From contig JAXMAV010000015.1 in NCBI GenBank assembly GCA_046350255.1, positions 62,001-126,000 of the forward strand: a DNA stretch of 64,000 nucleotides, read 5' to 3'. Position numbers and translations under genes: made by a program. The number at the start of each line of letters is the position of its first letter. The first letter of the stretch is position 1. Shown here piece by piece: positions 1 to 7,348 of the stretch. A model generated the notes under the pieces. That model was not told where the DNA came from. It did no database searches and worked only from the letters and a program-made list of their open reading frames with translations. The DNA is from CALDUY01 sp046350255. Its GTDB lineage: Bacteria > Planctomycetota > Planctomycetia > Gemmatales > Gemmataceae.

Positions 1-408
1 GCGCAGCTCCTCCCACTTGCGAATGCTGTCGGGGGTGTGCAGCATCTCCAGGGGGAAGCCTTCCTGCAAGGCGAACTGGCGAGCGCCCTCGCCGACGAGC
101 AGGACGTGCGGCGTCTTTTCCATGACCCGGCGCGCCAGGGCGGCCACGTGGCGCACGTTCTCGACGCCGGCCACACCGCCGCAGGCGAGCGTCTTGCCAT
201 CCATGACGCAGGCGTCGAGTTGCACGACACCGATGGCGTTGGCAATGCCGCCATAGCCGACCGAATCGACGGCCGGATCATCCTCGACGGCCTGAGCGCC
301 GGCAAGGGCGGCATCGAGAGCCGAGCGCCCGGCGGCGAGCAGAGGCAAGGCCGTCTGCGCCGCAGTGGCGCCGAACTTCCAGGTGGCCACGACAACCGGT
401 TCCGGCAT
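1..408 (-). CDS. N(4)-(beta-N-acetylglucosaminyl)-L-asparaginase / isoaspartyl peptidase family, partial
   Basis: The 136 visible codons are the N-terminal part of an Ntn-hydrolase of the glycosylasparaginase/isoaspartyl-peptidase family; the C-terminal part, including the autoproteolytic Thr, lies beyond the left edge. Visible family hallmarks are the opening VVATWKFG, the segment LDAALAGAQAVEDDPAVDSVGYGG typical of the alpha subunit (shown here in parts: AVEDDPAVDSVGYGG), and the VMDGKTLACGGVAGVENVRH block. Members hydrolyse the Asn-GlcNAc bond or beta-aspartyl dipeptides after self-cleavage. No signal peptide is visible, so a cytoplasmic role is suggested, although some relatives are secreted. 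The start is the ATG directly before PEPVVVATW. The gene is divergent from the HU-like gene. Distinguishing asparaginase from isoaspartyl peptidase is not possible from this half. Confidence 0.8.
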   Translation of the reverse strand, partial: MPEPVVVATWKFGATAAQTALPLLAAGRSALDAALAGAQAVEDDPAVDSVGYGGIANAIGVVQLDACVMDGKTLACGGVAGVENVRHVAALARRVMEKTPHVLLVGEGARQFALQEGFPLEMLHTPDSIRKWEELR

Positions 409-519
409 GGATGAAGCTCCACGATAAGGGGGTTCCCGGGAGAGGCGAAGGCCAGCTTACCAGGCTCGTTTTCGCGGCAACAGAGCAGGAATCGACTAGA
501 AATCCAGGCAAATGCGCGA

Positions 520-548
520 TTGACATTCCGATCCGGGAATCCTAGTCT
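520..548 (+). promoter_or_regulatory. Candidate sigma-70 promoter of the HU-like gene
   Basis: A perfect TTGACA (520-525) is followed after 17 bases by TAGTCT (543-548, 4 of 6 consensus). Transcription would start near 555, giving a leader of roughly 48 bases with GAGGAAACC just before the ATG at 603. Seen by eye only; planctomycete promoters are not well catalogued. Confidence 0.5.
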
Positions 549-602
549 CGCCTGTAACCTGTGATTGCGAGTTAGTTTTCCCCTGATTTTCGCGAGGAAA
601 CC

Positions 603-956
603 ATGGCAGAGAGCAAACGGGCAGACAGCAAAAGCGCTACCCCGCAGAAGGCGATGCCGAAATCGACGGTGTACAAGGAGATCGCCGAGAAGGCTGGGCT
701 CAAGCCGAAGGAAGTCGCCGCCGTGTTCGAGGCGCTGCAAGAGCTGATCAAGAGCCAGCTGACGAAGCGGAACGGGCCGGGCGAGTTTGCCATTCCCAAC
801 CTGGTCAAGCTGAAGCTGATCAAGAAGCCGGCGACCAAGGCTACCGTGCGCGACAACCCGTTCAAGCCGGGTGAGAAGATGGAAGTGAAGGCCAAGCCGG
901 CCTCGGTGAAGGTGAAGCCGGTGGTGCTGAAGGGCCTGAAGGAGCTGAACAAGTAA
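603..956 (+). CDS. HU-family DNA-binding protein
   Basis: A 117-aa basic protein of the bacterial HU/IHF superfamily, expected to bind and bend DNA as a dimer in the nucleoid. After a lysine-rich N-terminal tail (about residues 1-20), STVYKEIAEKAGLKPKEVAAVFEAL matches the HU helix-turn-helix opening (shown in part: IAEKAGLKPKEVAAVFEAL), and GEFAIPNLVKLKLIKKPAT corresponds to the GxFxIPxLGKL-type beta segment. The DNA-binding arm is shortened and altered: the canonical RNPxTGE motif appears as DNPFKPGE (about residues 85-92). The C-terminus adds a KPASVKVKPV-type lysine/valine tail. This matches planctomycete HU-like variants more than classical 90-aa HU. It is transcribed alone, from a good candidate promoter and a GAGGA ribosome site. 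Confidence 0.85.
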   Translation: MAESKRADSKSATPQKAMPKSTVYKEIAEKAGLKPKEVAAVFEALQELIKSQLTKRNGPGEFAIPNLVKLKLIKKPATKATVRDNPFKPGEKMEVKAKPASVKVKPVVLKGLKELNK

Positions 957-1063
957 GGCCCAGTCGTTTCGCCGGGCACGCTGCATGAATACCAGCACGC
1001 CTTGCCGACGATTCGGCAAGGGCAGCGCTGCTGGGCTGCCCGGCGAAATCCTGCTGCTTGCCG

Positions 1064-1091
1064 TTGCCTTCCCGCTCGACCGTGGGATAAT
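1064..1091 (+). promoter_or_regulatory. Candidate promoter of the ThuA gene
   Basis: TTGCCT (1064-1069) and GATAAT (1086-1091) are separated by 16 bases, about 45 bases upstream of the GTG start at 1139. The -10 matches 5 of 6 consensus positions and the -35 matches 4 of 6. Judged by eye. Confidence 0.35.
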
Positions 1092-1138
1092 CCCCAGCAG
1101 TCTTCCGGTCGATTTCACCAAGAAGGGAAGGTGCCTCC

Positions 1139-2044
1139 GTGCTCCGCCGTTCGGTCCTCTCCACCCTGGGTATGCTTGTCCTCGCCGCACCGGTGCTGTG
1201 TGCGGATGCCCAGGCCGAAGCCATTCGCGTTTTGCTCATCGACGGCCAAAACAACCACAACTGGCGGGCTACCACTCCGATGCTGAAGCGGCATCTGGAG
1301 GCTGCGGGTCGCTTCACCGTGGACGTCACCAGTCATCTCAAGGCCGGCGACAAGCCCGGGTCGGTCAAGACGGTGCCGTTCCCCCCCGATCTCTCGAAGT
1401 ACGACGTCGTGGTGAGCAACTACAACGGCGCTCCCTGGCCGGCTTCGTTCAACAACGACCTGGAAGAACGGCTCCGCACGGGCAAGATCGCCATTGTGAT
1501 TGTCCACGCCGCCAATAACTCCTTCACCAACTGGAAGGAGTATAATGAGATGATCGGCATGGGCTGGCGCGGGGCCGGCTTCGGTGCCCGGCTGGTGCTG
1601 GACGACTCAGGCAAGGAAGTTCGCTCGGACAAGGGCAAGGGGCCCGGCGCGGGCCACGGCAGCAAGCATGCCTTCACCGTCACGGTGCGGGATAGCAGCC
1701 ACCCGGTGACGAAGGACATGCCGAGCGAATGGAGGCACACGGCCGACGAACTATATCATGGGATGCGCGGACCGATCAAGAACATGAAGGTGCTGGCGAC
1801 CTCGTACTCCGACAAGAAGACCGGGGGCACCGGCGAACATGAACCGATGATCTGGACCGTCACCTATGGTAAGGGGCGCGTCTTCCACACGCCCATGGGG
1901 CACGACCTGGATGGGATGGCCTGCGTGGGCTTCATGGCGACACTGCAGCGAGGAACGGAATGGGCGGCCACGGGCAAGGTGACGCTGCCGCTTCCGAAGG
2001 AATTCCCCACGCCGGAGAAGACCAGCTCGGTTTCGAGCCGATAA
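1139..2044 (+). CDS. Secreted ThuA-domain protein
   Basis: A 301-aa protein with an N-terminal signal peptide (MLRRSVLSTLGMLVLAAPVLCADA) followed by a ThuA-like (class I glutamine-amidotransferase-like fold) domain spanning nearly the whole chain. Diagnostic features are IRVLLIDGQNNHNW at the start, YDVVVSNYNGAPWP, KIAIVIVHAANNSF, and the GKGRVFHTPMGHDL block near the C-terminus, which are recurrent in planctomycete ThuA proteins. ThuA was named from trehalose utilisation in rhizobia; the role of the many secreted planctomycete paralogues is unknown and is often presumed to be in carbohydrate metabolism. The start is a GTG; an alternative start is not obvious because the signal peptide begins exactly there. 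It is followed after 30 bases by an unrelated membrane protein gene. Confidence 0.85.
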   Translation: MLRRSVLSTLGMLVLAAPVLCADAQAEAIRVLLIDGQNNHNWRATTPMLKRHLEAAGRFTVDVTSHLKAGDKPGSVKTVPFPPDLSKYDVVVSNYNGAPWPASFNNDLEERLRTGKIAIVIVHAANNSFTNWKEYNEMIGMGWRGAGFGARLVLDDSGKEVRSDKGKGPGAGHGSKHAFTVTVRDSSHPVTKDMPSEWRHTADELYHGMRGPIKNMKVLATSYSDKKTGGTGEHEPMIWTVTYGKGRVFHTPMGHDLDGMACVGFMATLQRGTEWAATGKVTLPLPKEFPTPEKTSSVSSR

Positions 2045-2074
2045 CGTCTGGCAGGTCCCCAGGAAGGAGCCTCC

Positions 2075-2812
2075 GTGGCCAGGAAGAAAAACAAACCCAC
2101 CGATATCCCAGGGGATCCGATGGCCGATCACGCCTTTCCCCCGGTGCCTCGTACGGAACCCGAGCAGGCCGAGCCTGTCCTGGCGGTGGGGGAAACTTTT
2201 GACCTGGCCCTGGCTCCTTCCGAACCGGCCTCACCACCACCCGAATCGCCGCCGGTGGCCGAGCCTGCCCCAGCTCCACCGGTGGCGACCGCGGTGCCTG
2301 TTCCTTCAGCCGAGGCTTTGCTGATTCCGTTCGAGGAGCGCATGCGCCGGCTGGAGGAAGCAATCACGCGGTTGCACGCCATTCAGACGCAACCACTCCC
2401 GACCGCAACGCTCCAGCCGCCGCATACCTCGATCGTCTCGACCGCCCAGGCTCTGGTGGATGCCGGGCGTCAGTTGCTTCCGTCGCTGCGCATCGACTCC
2501 GCGCCTCGGACTGGTCGGTTCGGCCCGCTGACCTTTCTCCGGGATGTGGCAACCGAGCTGCAGGCGATCTACTTCATGTACGTGGATCCGCGCTACCGGC
2601 CCTCGTGGTATGGACGGATCCTGCCCCTGGTTTTGCTGGGGCTGTTTCTCACCAGCTCGTTCTGGCTGAAGTACCTGGCCTGCGGCGCGCTCACGTGGAT
2701 GCAGGCGCCCATCGAGCTGGTGCTGTGTTATTTCCTGTTCAAGATCGTCACCCAGGAAGCCCGGGTCTATCGGCAGAATGCCCCCGACCTGCCGGCCCAT
2801 CTGCGCCTCTGA
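2075..2812 (+). CDS. Proline-rich protein with C-terminal membrane hairpin, unknown function
   Basis: I do not recognise a named family. The 245-aa product starts at a GTG preceded by AAGGAG and opens with a lysine-rich stretch, then a disordered Pro/Ala/Glu segment (about residues 20-85), a short helical piece (FEERMRRLEEAITRLHAI) likely to form a coiled coil, a conserved-looking block (LTFLRDVATELQAIYFMYVDPRYRPSWYGR, in part FLRDVATELQAIYFMYVD), and two hydrophobic segments (about residues 187-230). The topology suggests a cytoplasmic N-terminal region tethered to the inner membrane. It lies 15 bases upstream of pdxJ and may be co-transcribed with it, but no functional link to vitamin B6 is evident. 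Confidence 0.7.
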   Translation: MARKKNKPTDIPGDPMADHAFPPVPRTEPEQAEPVLAVGETFDLALAPSEPASPPPESPPVAEPAPAPPVATAVPVPSAEALLIPFEERMRRLEEAITRLHAIQTQPLPTATLQPPHTSIVSTAQALVDAGRQLLPSLRIDSAPRTGRFGPLTFLRDVATELQAIYFMYVDPRYRPSWYGRILPLVLLGLFLTSSFWLKYLACGALTWMQAPIELVLCYFLFKIVTQEARVYRQNAPDLPAHLRL

Positions 2813-2827
2813 GGAAAGCGGCCTGCC

Positions 2828-3556
2828 ATGATCCGTCTTGGCGTGAATATCGACCACGTCGCCACCGTTCGGCAAGCGCGCCGCGCCAGCGAGCCTGATC
2901 CGGTCGCGGCCGCCATCCTGGCTCAGCTGGGCGGGGCCGATGGCATCACCATCCACCTGCGTGAAGATCGCCGCCACATTCAAGATCGCGACCTGCACGC
3001 GCTGCGGCCGGTGGTGGCCCGGCTCAACCTGGAGATGGCGTGCGTCGATGCCATCGTTCAACTCGCGCGTGAGGTCCTGCCCGACGAATGCACCCTGGTG
3101 CCGGAAAAACGCGAGGAGCTGACCACCGAGGGCGGTCTCGACGTGGTCACGCACGCCTGCACCGTTCAGGGTGTGGTCGATCAGCTGCGCGAGGCGCGCA
3201 TTGAGGTCTCGCTGTTCATCGATCCGGAGCCATCCCAGGTCGAAATGAGCAAAAAGCTCGGGGCCCGGGCGATTGAGTTTCAGACAGCGAGCTATTCCGA
3301 GGCGACGACGCCAGCGGCTCTGGCTCGCGAGCTGGAGAAACTGACCAGGGCAGCGCGCCTGGCCAGCGAGCTGGGACTTCAGGTTCACATGGGGCACGGG
3401 CTGACCTACCACAACGTGCAGGCGGTGGCGGCCATCCCCCAGGTCGAGGAGCTGAACATCGGCCACAGCATCGTCAGTCGGGCTGTCCTCGTTGGCATGG
3501 AGCGAGCCGTCCGCGACATGAAGGCCGCCATCGCTGAGGGGCGGGCTCGCCGCTGA
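2828..3556 (+). CDS. pdxJ: Pyridoxine 5'-phosphate synthase
   Basis: PdxJ condenses 3-amino-2-oxopropyl phosphate with 1-deoxyxylulose 5-phosphate to make pyridoxine 5'-phosphate, the last ring-forming step of the DXP-dependent vitamin B6 route, in the cytoplasm. The 242-aa length is normal for this TIM-barrel enzyme. Recognisable motifs are the N-terminal LGVNIDHVATVRQAR, GADGITIHLREDRRHI containing the catalytic His and phosphate-binding Arg, LNLEMA, TLVPEKREELTTEGGLDV, VSLFIDPE and MGHGLTYHNV with the second catalytic His, followed by ELNIGHSIVSRAV. The start ATG follows GAAAGCGG and is the family start. It ends seven bases before the next gene, so joint transcription with that gene is likely. 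The DXP route implied here matches a bacterium with DXP synthase elsewhere. Confidence 0.97.
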   Translation: MIRLGVNIDHVATVRQARRASEPDPVAAAILAQLGGADGITIHLREDRRHIQDRDLHALRPVVARLNLEMACVDAIVQLAREVLPDECTLVPEKREELTTEGGLDVVTHACTVQGVVDQLREARIEVSLFIDPEPSQVEMSKKLGARAIEFQTASYSEATTPAALARELEKLTRAARLASELGLQVHMGHGLTYHNVQAVAAIPQVEELNIGHSIVSRAVLVGMERAVRDMKAAIAEGRARR

Positions 3557-3563
3557 GTCACCC

Positions 3564-4652
3564 ATGGGCCCGACCCAGGCCGGTCTGCTCGAAGAGATCT
3601 GCGAACACCCCGAGGATTTTACTCTCCGGCTGGTGTACGCCGACTGGCTCGACGACCACGGAGAGGCACCGCGGGCCGAATTCATCCGGCTGCAGATTCA
3701 GCGCGAACATCTCGACGAGACCGATCCCACCCAGCCTGGCCTGCGGGCGCGCGAAAAGCAGCTACTAAGCGCCCATGAGACGGCCTGGCGCAACGAACTT
3801 CCCTGCCTCGACGGGGTACAATGGCGCGAATTCCGTCGGGGCTTTATCGAGAGTGCCTCTCTGACATCTGTGGAAGCGCTTCATCAACACGATGCGGCAC
3901 TCCAGGTAACTGCCCCGATCCTGAATTTGAAGGTTCAGGGTGTGGATCCGATCACATCGATCTTGATGACCAAGTGCATGATCCTGGGCCGCCTCCACGA
4001 GTTGAACCTGGGGGTCAACACCTCCCTGGAAGATGGCCTGGGCCGGCTCCTGGAATATGCCAGGCTTCATCAGTTGCGGTCGCTCCTGTTGCATGGTTGC
4101 AGGCTGGGACGCTGGGTAACCTGTCTTGCAGAAGGAAGGCAACTAACCCAGCTAAAGGAACTTTATCTCTCCGGCAACGAGCTGACCAATGAGATCCTGA
4201 CGCCCCTGGTCAGCGCACCGCCTCCCTGGTGGTTCGGCCTCCGTAATCTAGATCTGCGGGACAACCAGATCGGTTCGCGCTGTCTGACGGCCCTGGTGAC
4301 AAGACATCAACCCCTGGCACTTGAGACGCTATGGCTTGTGAACAATCAGCTGGATGGCCGGGGTGTGCTGGCCCTGGCGGAGTCGCCCCAGCTGCCGCAC
4401 CTGCAGCGACTCTACCTCAACCACAACGAGATTGGGGACGAGGGGGTCCGGGCGCTGGCGGGCTCACCGGTGGCCGCCGGTCTGCGCGAGCTGGATCTGC
4501 GCAACTGCTGGATCACTGATGTCGGTGCGCAGGCACTCCTGGCCTCGCCTCACCTGGAGCGCCTGCGGATGCTATGGCTTTCGGGGAATCACTTTCGCAG
4601 CGATTACGCCCGGTTGCTGCGCGAGCAGTTCGGCGCGCGGTTGCGGCTGTGA
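3564..4652 (+). CDS. TIGR02996 domain protein with leucine-rich repeats
   Basis: The first 50 or so residues (LLEEICEHPEDFTLRLVYADWLDDHG, in part DFTLRLVYADWLDDHG, then PRAEFIRLQ) are the TIGR02996 repeat-companion domain, described mainly from Gemmata-type planctomycetes. The rest of the 362 aa holds at least six leucine-rich repeats of the RNase-inhibitor-like type, for example LKELYLSGNELTNE, LRNLDLRDNQIGSR, LQRLYLNHNEIGDEG and LRELDLRNCWITDVG. No signal peptide or membrane segment is visible, so it is probably cytoplasmic. The function of this combination is unknown; LRRs usually mediate protein binding. It starts seven bases after pdxJ and converges on the GTPase pseudogene, leaving one base between the two stops. 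Confidence 0.85.
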   Translation: MGPTQAGLLEEICEHPEDFTLRLVYADWLDDHGEAPRAEFIRLQIQREHLDETDPTQPGLRAREKQLLSAHETAWRNELPCLDGVQWREFRRGFIESASLTSVEALHQHDAALQVTAPILNLKVQGVDPITSILMTKCMILGRLHELNLGVNTSLEDGLGRLLEYARLHQLRSLLLHGCRLGRWVTCLAEGRQLTQLKELYLSGNELTNEILTPLVSAPPPWWFGLRNLDLRDNQIGSRCLTALVTRHQPLALETLWLVNNQLDGRGVLALAESPQLPHLQRLYLNHNEIGDEGVRALAGSPVAAGLRELDLRNCWITDVGAQALLASPHLERLRMLWLSGNHFRSDYARLLREQFGARLRL

Positions 4653-4653
4653 C

Positions 4654-5556
4654 TCAGGCAACGACCAGCCGAACCAGTTCGCGAGCGGCCGCGTCGGCGT
4701 CGATAGTACCCTGTTGCCAGCGGGCGACGAGAGCTTCCACCTCGGGCCGACTCCGCGCGCTGGCCAGGCGTGCCAGTAGCCATTCCCGGGCCAGGCGAGT
4801 GAGTTCGGGGAGATCGCGTTTCTGCCCCCGACGCAGGGGCAGGCTAGAAACGATACGCCAGAGTTCGGCCACGCCTTCCCCGGTGCGAGCACTGACTCGA
4901 ACAATGGGAGGTGGCACGGCCGATGACAGGGCCAGCATGGAGAGGAGCTGAGCCTCGGTGCGGCTGGCTCCCGGCAAATCTGCCTTGTGAATCACCAGCA
5001 CGTCGGCCACCTCGAGCAGACCGGCCTTCTCCCACTGGAGTTCGTCGCCGGTCTCGGGTTGGACGAGCAGCACCAACACATCGACGAGGGCGCGCACGGC
5101 GGTGTCACCCTGACCTGCACCCACGGTTTCTAGCAGGATGACATCGAAGCCAAACGCCTCGACCACCCGTATCAGGGCATCCAGGTGAGCCGCCAGGGCC
5201 CCCTGCCCTCCGGCAGCGGCCAGGCTGCGGATGAACACGCCGTCGTCGTCCGGACGCGGTGCCATGCGAAAGCGATCGCCCAGCAAGGCGCCACCGGATA
5301 GTGGACTTTGCGGATCGCAGGCTAACACGGCGACCCGTTGGTCTGCCCGGCGCATCTCGTCGAGCAGTCTGCTCGACAGGCTACACTAGCAGACGCCACC
5401 AGGCCCGGTCAGGGCCACCACCCGGGCCCGGCGAGACGAGGCCGCGATGCCGGCGAGAATCGGCTCGACCAGTTCGCCCCGGGCGACCAGGGTGATGAGC
5501 CGTGCCAGAGCCAGCCGATCGCCTCGGTGGAAACGTTCAAGGAGCGAGTCCAGCAT
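4654..5556 (-). pseudogene. MeaB/ArgK-type GTPase chaperone interrupted by an in-frame TAG in the P-loop
   Basis: MeaB-like G3E GTPases load and protect the cobalamin cofactor of acyl-CoA mutases. Reading from the ATG of MLDSLLERFHRGDRLALAR, 56 codons match the family N-terminus and reach VVALTGPGGV, exactly the start of the Walker A loop. The next three codons are TGC TAG TGT where Gly-Lys-Ser is expected; the frame then resumes as SLSSRLLDEMRRADQRVAV without a shift. Downstream motifs are present: CDPQSP (switch I), LLETVGAGQGD (Walker B/G3), and VIHKADLPG, in which the usual NKAD Asn is His. The remaining 234 codons from ATG 5355 are open. The start overlaps the B12-subunit gene by 20 bases, as expected for a coupled pair. 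Either a true pseudogene or a local sequence error; the loss of the catalytic Lys and the G4 change both argue against a working GTPase. Confidence 0.8.
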
Positions 5557-5959
5557 GGCGTTCCCGGGTGGAAGAGCGAAGAAAGGCGACGATGTCGTCC
5601 AGAGAGGTGCCGGGTCCAAACACACGGGCAACGCCCAGAGCCAGGAGGCTCGGCACGTCGTCCTCGGGGATGATGCCGCCCACCAGCACGCCGACGTGAG
5701 CGAGCCCGGCCTGACGCAGCAGCTCCAGCAGATGGGGTACCAGGGTCATGTGCGCGCCGGATAGCAGGCTGATGCCCAGCCAGTCGGCGTCCTCGTCGGC
5801 CACGGCGCGGACGACGGCCTCGGGGGTCTGCCAGAGTCCCGCGTAGATGACGTGCATGCCGGCATCACGGAGGGCCCGGGCCACCACCTTGATTCCGCGG
5901 TCGTGCCCGTCGAGTCCGACCTTGGCCAGGACCACCCGGAGGGGTGCTGGATCTGCCAT
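5537..5959 (-). CDS. Cobalamin-binding (small) subunit of an acyl-CoA mutase
   Basis: A 140-aa B12-binding domain homologous to the C-terminal domain of methylmalonyl-CoA mutase and to IcmB. The cobalamin ligand motif DxHxxG is intact (Asp17, His19, Gly22 in KVGLDGHDRG), followed by SLLSGAHMTLVPHLLELL and the GGIIPEDD block that lines the nucleotide tail pocket. The catalytic TIM-barrel domain is absent, so the protein must pair with a separate large subunit; the only candidate here is encoded at 11264-12901. The gene overlaps the downstream GTPase gene by 20 bases, the same domain order (B12 domain, GTPase) as in the fused IcmF proteins. Family members catalyse carbon-skeleton rearrangements such as isobutyryl-CoA to n-butyryl-CoA. 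Confidence 0.92.
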   Translation of the reverse strand: MADPAPLRVVLAKVGLDGHDRGIKVVARALRDAGMHVIYAGLWQTPEAVVRAVADEDADWLGISLLSGAHMTLVPHLLELLRQAGLAHVGVLVGGIIPEDDVPSLLALGVARVFGPGTSLDDIVAFLRSSTRERHAGLAP

Positions 5960-6255
5960 GGATGCCCCCGGAGTCAGGAAAAATGGAAAAAATCGCCGGC
6001 GCGGATTTGCCTCGCGCTTATTTCCATTCTACAGTTCCAGTGTTGAGGAGTACCCCCACATCAGTTTCCCGCTGACTACTCCTCGGCACAAGTTCGCTCC
6101 TTTCCCTCTGGGTTGTCTACCCGTCCTGAAAAGGAATCGACTTCTTCGATTCTCCTTGAATCACTGCGCTAACTAATCTGTGCCCACCGGACGAGCCATG
6201 CTCCTCTCGGTGATCCTTTTATTCTGGCCCTTTCCGGGCCCGGTAAGGAGTGCTC
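5960..6255. other. Divergent intergenic region with two hairpins upstream of the Tad-like genes
   Basis: No convincing gene. On the plus strand there is an inverted repeat GAGGAGTA (6045-6052) / TACTCCTC (6077-6084) with an inner TCAG/CTGA stem, and a second hairpin with AAGGAATCGA (6131-6140) opposite TCGATTCTCCTT (6146-6157). CCGGGCCCGG just before the AAGGAG ribosome site (6245-6250) is self-complementary and could mask it. A 23-codon open frame from ATG 6198 overlaps the next gene start; I do not claim it is expressed. Confidence 0.4.
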
Positions 6256-6789
6256 ATGCGCACTTGTAGCACGAGTTCGCCACTGCGCGCGCGTCGTTCC
6301 GGAGTAGCCGCCCTCGAGTTTGGCCTGGTCATGCCATTGCTCGTGATGCTGCTTCTGGGCCTGTGGGAGATGGGGCGCGCCATCCAGGTGTTTCAGACGG
6401 TGTCCAACGCCGCCCGCGAGGGTGCCCGGCAAGCCTCGACGGCGAAGTACACCAGGGAGCAGGTCCGCCAGTCGGTCTTCGAGTTTCTCCAGCGGGCCGG
6501 GGTGCCTCTCAGCGATACGCTGCCGTCCAGCAGTGTCACGCTCTCCAACACCAACGCCGTCATCATCGTGGAGAACCTGACCACGGGAGGCGAGGTGTTC
6601 GAAGCCACCCAGCTGGACCGCATTCAGGTGACGGTGGAGGTGCCCGTACGCAACTACCGCTGGGTACTGGCTAACACGTTCCTCAACTCGACCAGCGCGG
6701 TGAAAAGCGTGGTGGGCTTCCTCTGCACGCGGGACGTGCCCATCGCCATCACCGTGGATATTCCCATGCAGCCACTTCCTCCTTCTTGA
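6256..6789 (+). CDS. TadE-like pilus/secretion protein
   Basis: A 177-aa TadE-family protein. After a short basic N-terminus (ARRSG) comes the TadE hallmark VAALEFGLVMPLLVMLLLGL: a Glu at the pseudopilin +5-like position followed by a single membrane helix, then GRAIQVFQTVSNAAREGARQA, the conserved alpha-helical stretch. In tad loci such proteins are minor pseudopilins of type IVb pili. I chose the ATG at 6256, five bases after AAGGAG, over the in-frame GTG at 6250, which would overlap that site. The next TadE-like gene starts 28 bases downstream. No Tad ATPase or secretin is in view, so whether this set forms a pilus is uncertain. Confidence 0.85.
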   Translation: MRTCSTSSPLRARRSGVAALEFGLVMPLLVMLLLGLWEMGRAIQVFQTVSNAAREGARQASTAKYTREQVRQSVFEFLQRAGVPLSDTLPSSSVTLSNTNAVIIVENLTTGGEVFEATQLDRIQVTVEVPVRNYRWVLANTFLNSTSAVKSVVGFLCTRDVPIAITVDIPMQPLPPS

Positions 6790-6817
6790 TGCAGAAGCGC
6801 CCGTTGGAGAGTCTCCC

Positions 6818-7282
6818 ATGATTCGCACTCGCAATCAGTCCCGACGTGGGGCCTACGTTCCCGAAGCGGCGATGGTGATCGTCGTCTTCTTCATGTTCCT
6901 CTTTGCGATCTTCGAGTACGGCCGGTTCATCTACTGCACGCAGGTGGCCGAAAACGCTGCCCGCGAAGGGGCACGGATGGCCATCGCCCACACCAACGAC
7001 AAGGTGACCGCAGACGTGAAGCAGCGCGTGACGGAGCGTCTGGCCGGCATCGATAAGCAGCTGAGCAATTTGCAGATCGACGTCTCGGGCATCATCCTGG
7101 TGCCGAAGGACACCAGCGAGGTGGCCGGCACCTTGCTGGCCGACTGGACCGAGGCAAGCACCACTGATGGCATCTCGGTGCAGGTATCGGGTGACTATCG
7201 TCCGATCCTGCCCACCTTTTTGAAGTTGCCTGCCACGATCCCCTTGCGGACGCGGAGCGTGATGTACAGCGAGGGGAACTGA
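6818..7282 (+). CDS. TadE-like protein, second copy
   Basis: A 154-aa relative of the preceding gene. It shows the same architecture: basic leader (RNQSRRGAY), VPEAAMVIVVFFMFLFAIFE as Glu-containing transmembrane helix, then YGRFIYCTQVAENAAREGARMA. Sequence identity to the upstream gene is low outside the hallmark, so this looks like an old functional pair rather than a recent duplication. The C-terminal region is predicted to be periplasmic with beta structure. It begins with ATG 28 bases after the first TadE-like gene and is followed after 66 bases by the TadG-like gene, which indicates one transcription unit. Confidence 0.85.
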   Translation: MIRTRNQSRRGAYVPEAAMVIVVFFMFLFAIFEYGRFIYCTQVAENAAREGARMAIAHTNDKVTADVKQRVTERLAGIDKQLSNLQIDVSGIILVPKDTSEVAGTLLADWTEASTTDGISVQVSGDYRPILPTFLKLPATIPLRTRSVMYSEGN

Positions 7283-7348
7283 GCCAGGAAGCGCCGGAGG
7301 GTCGCCTCTGGCAGAGCGCATACTTCATCGATCGAGGAGGGTGAGGCC

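Noticed and set aside
6198..6269. 23-codon leader peptide before the TadE-like gene
   Set aside because: No ribosome site and it overlaps the real gene start; insufficient support.
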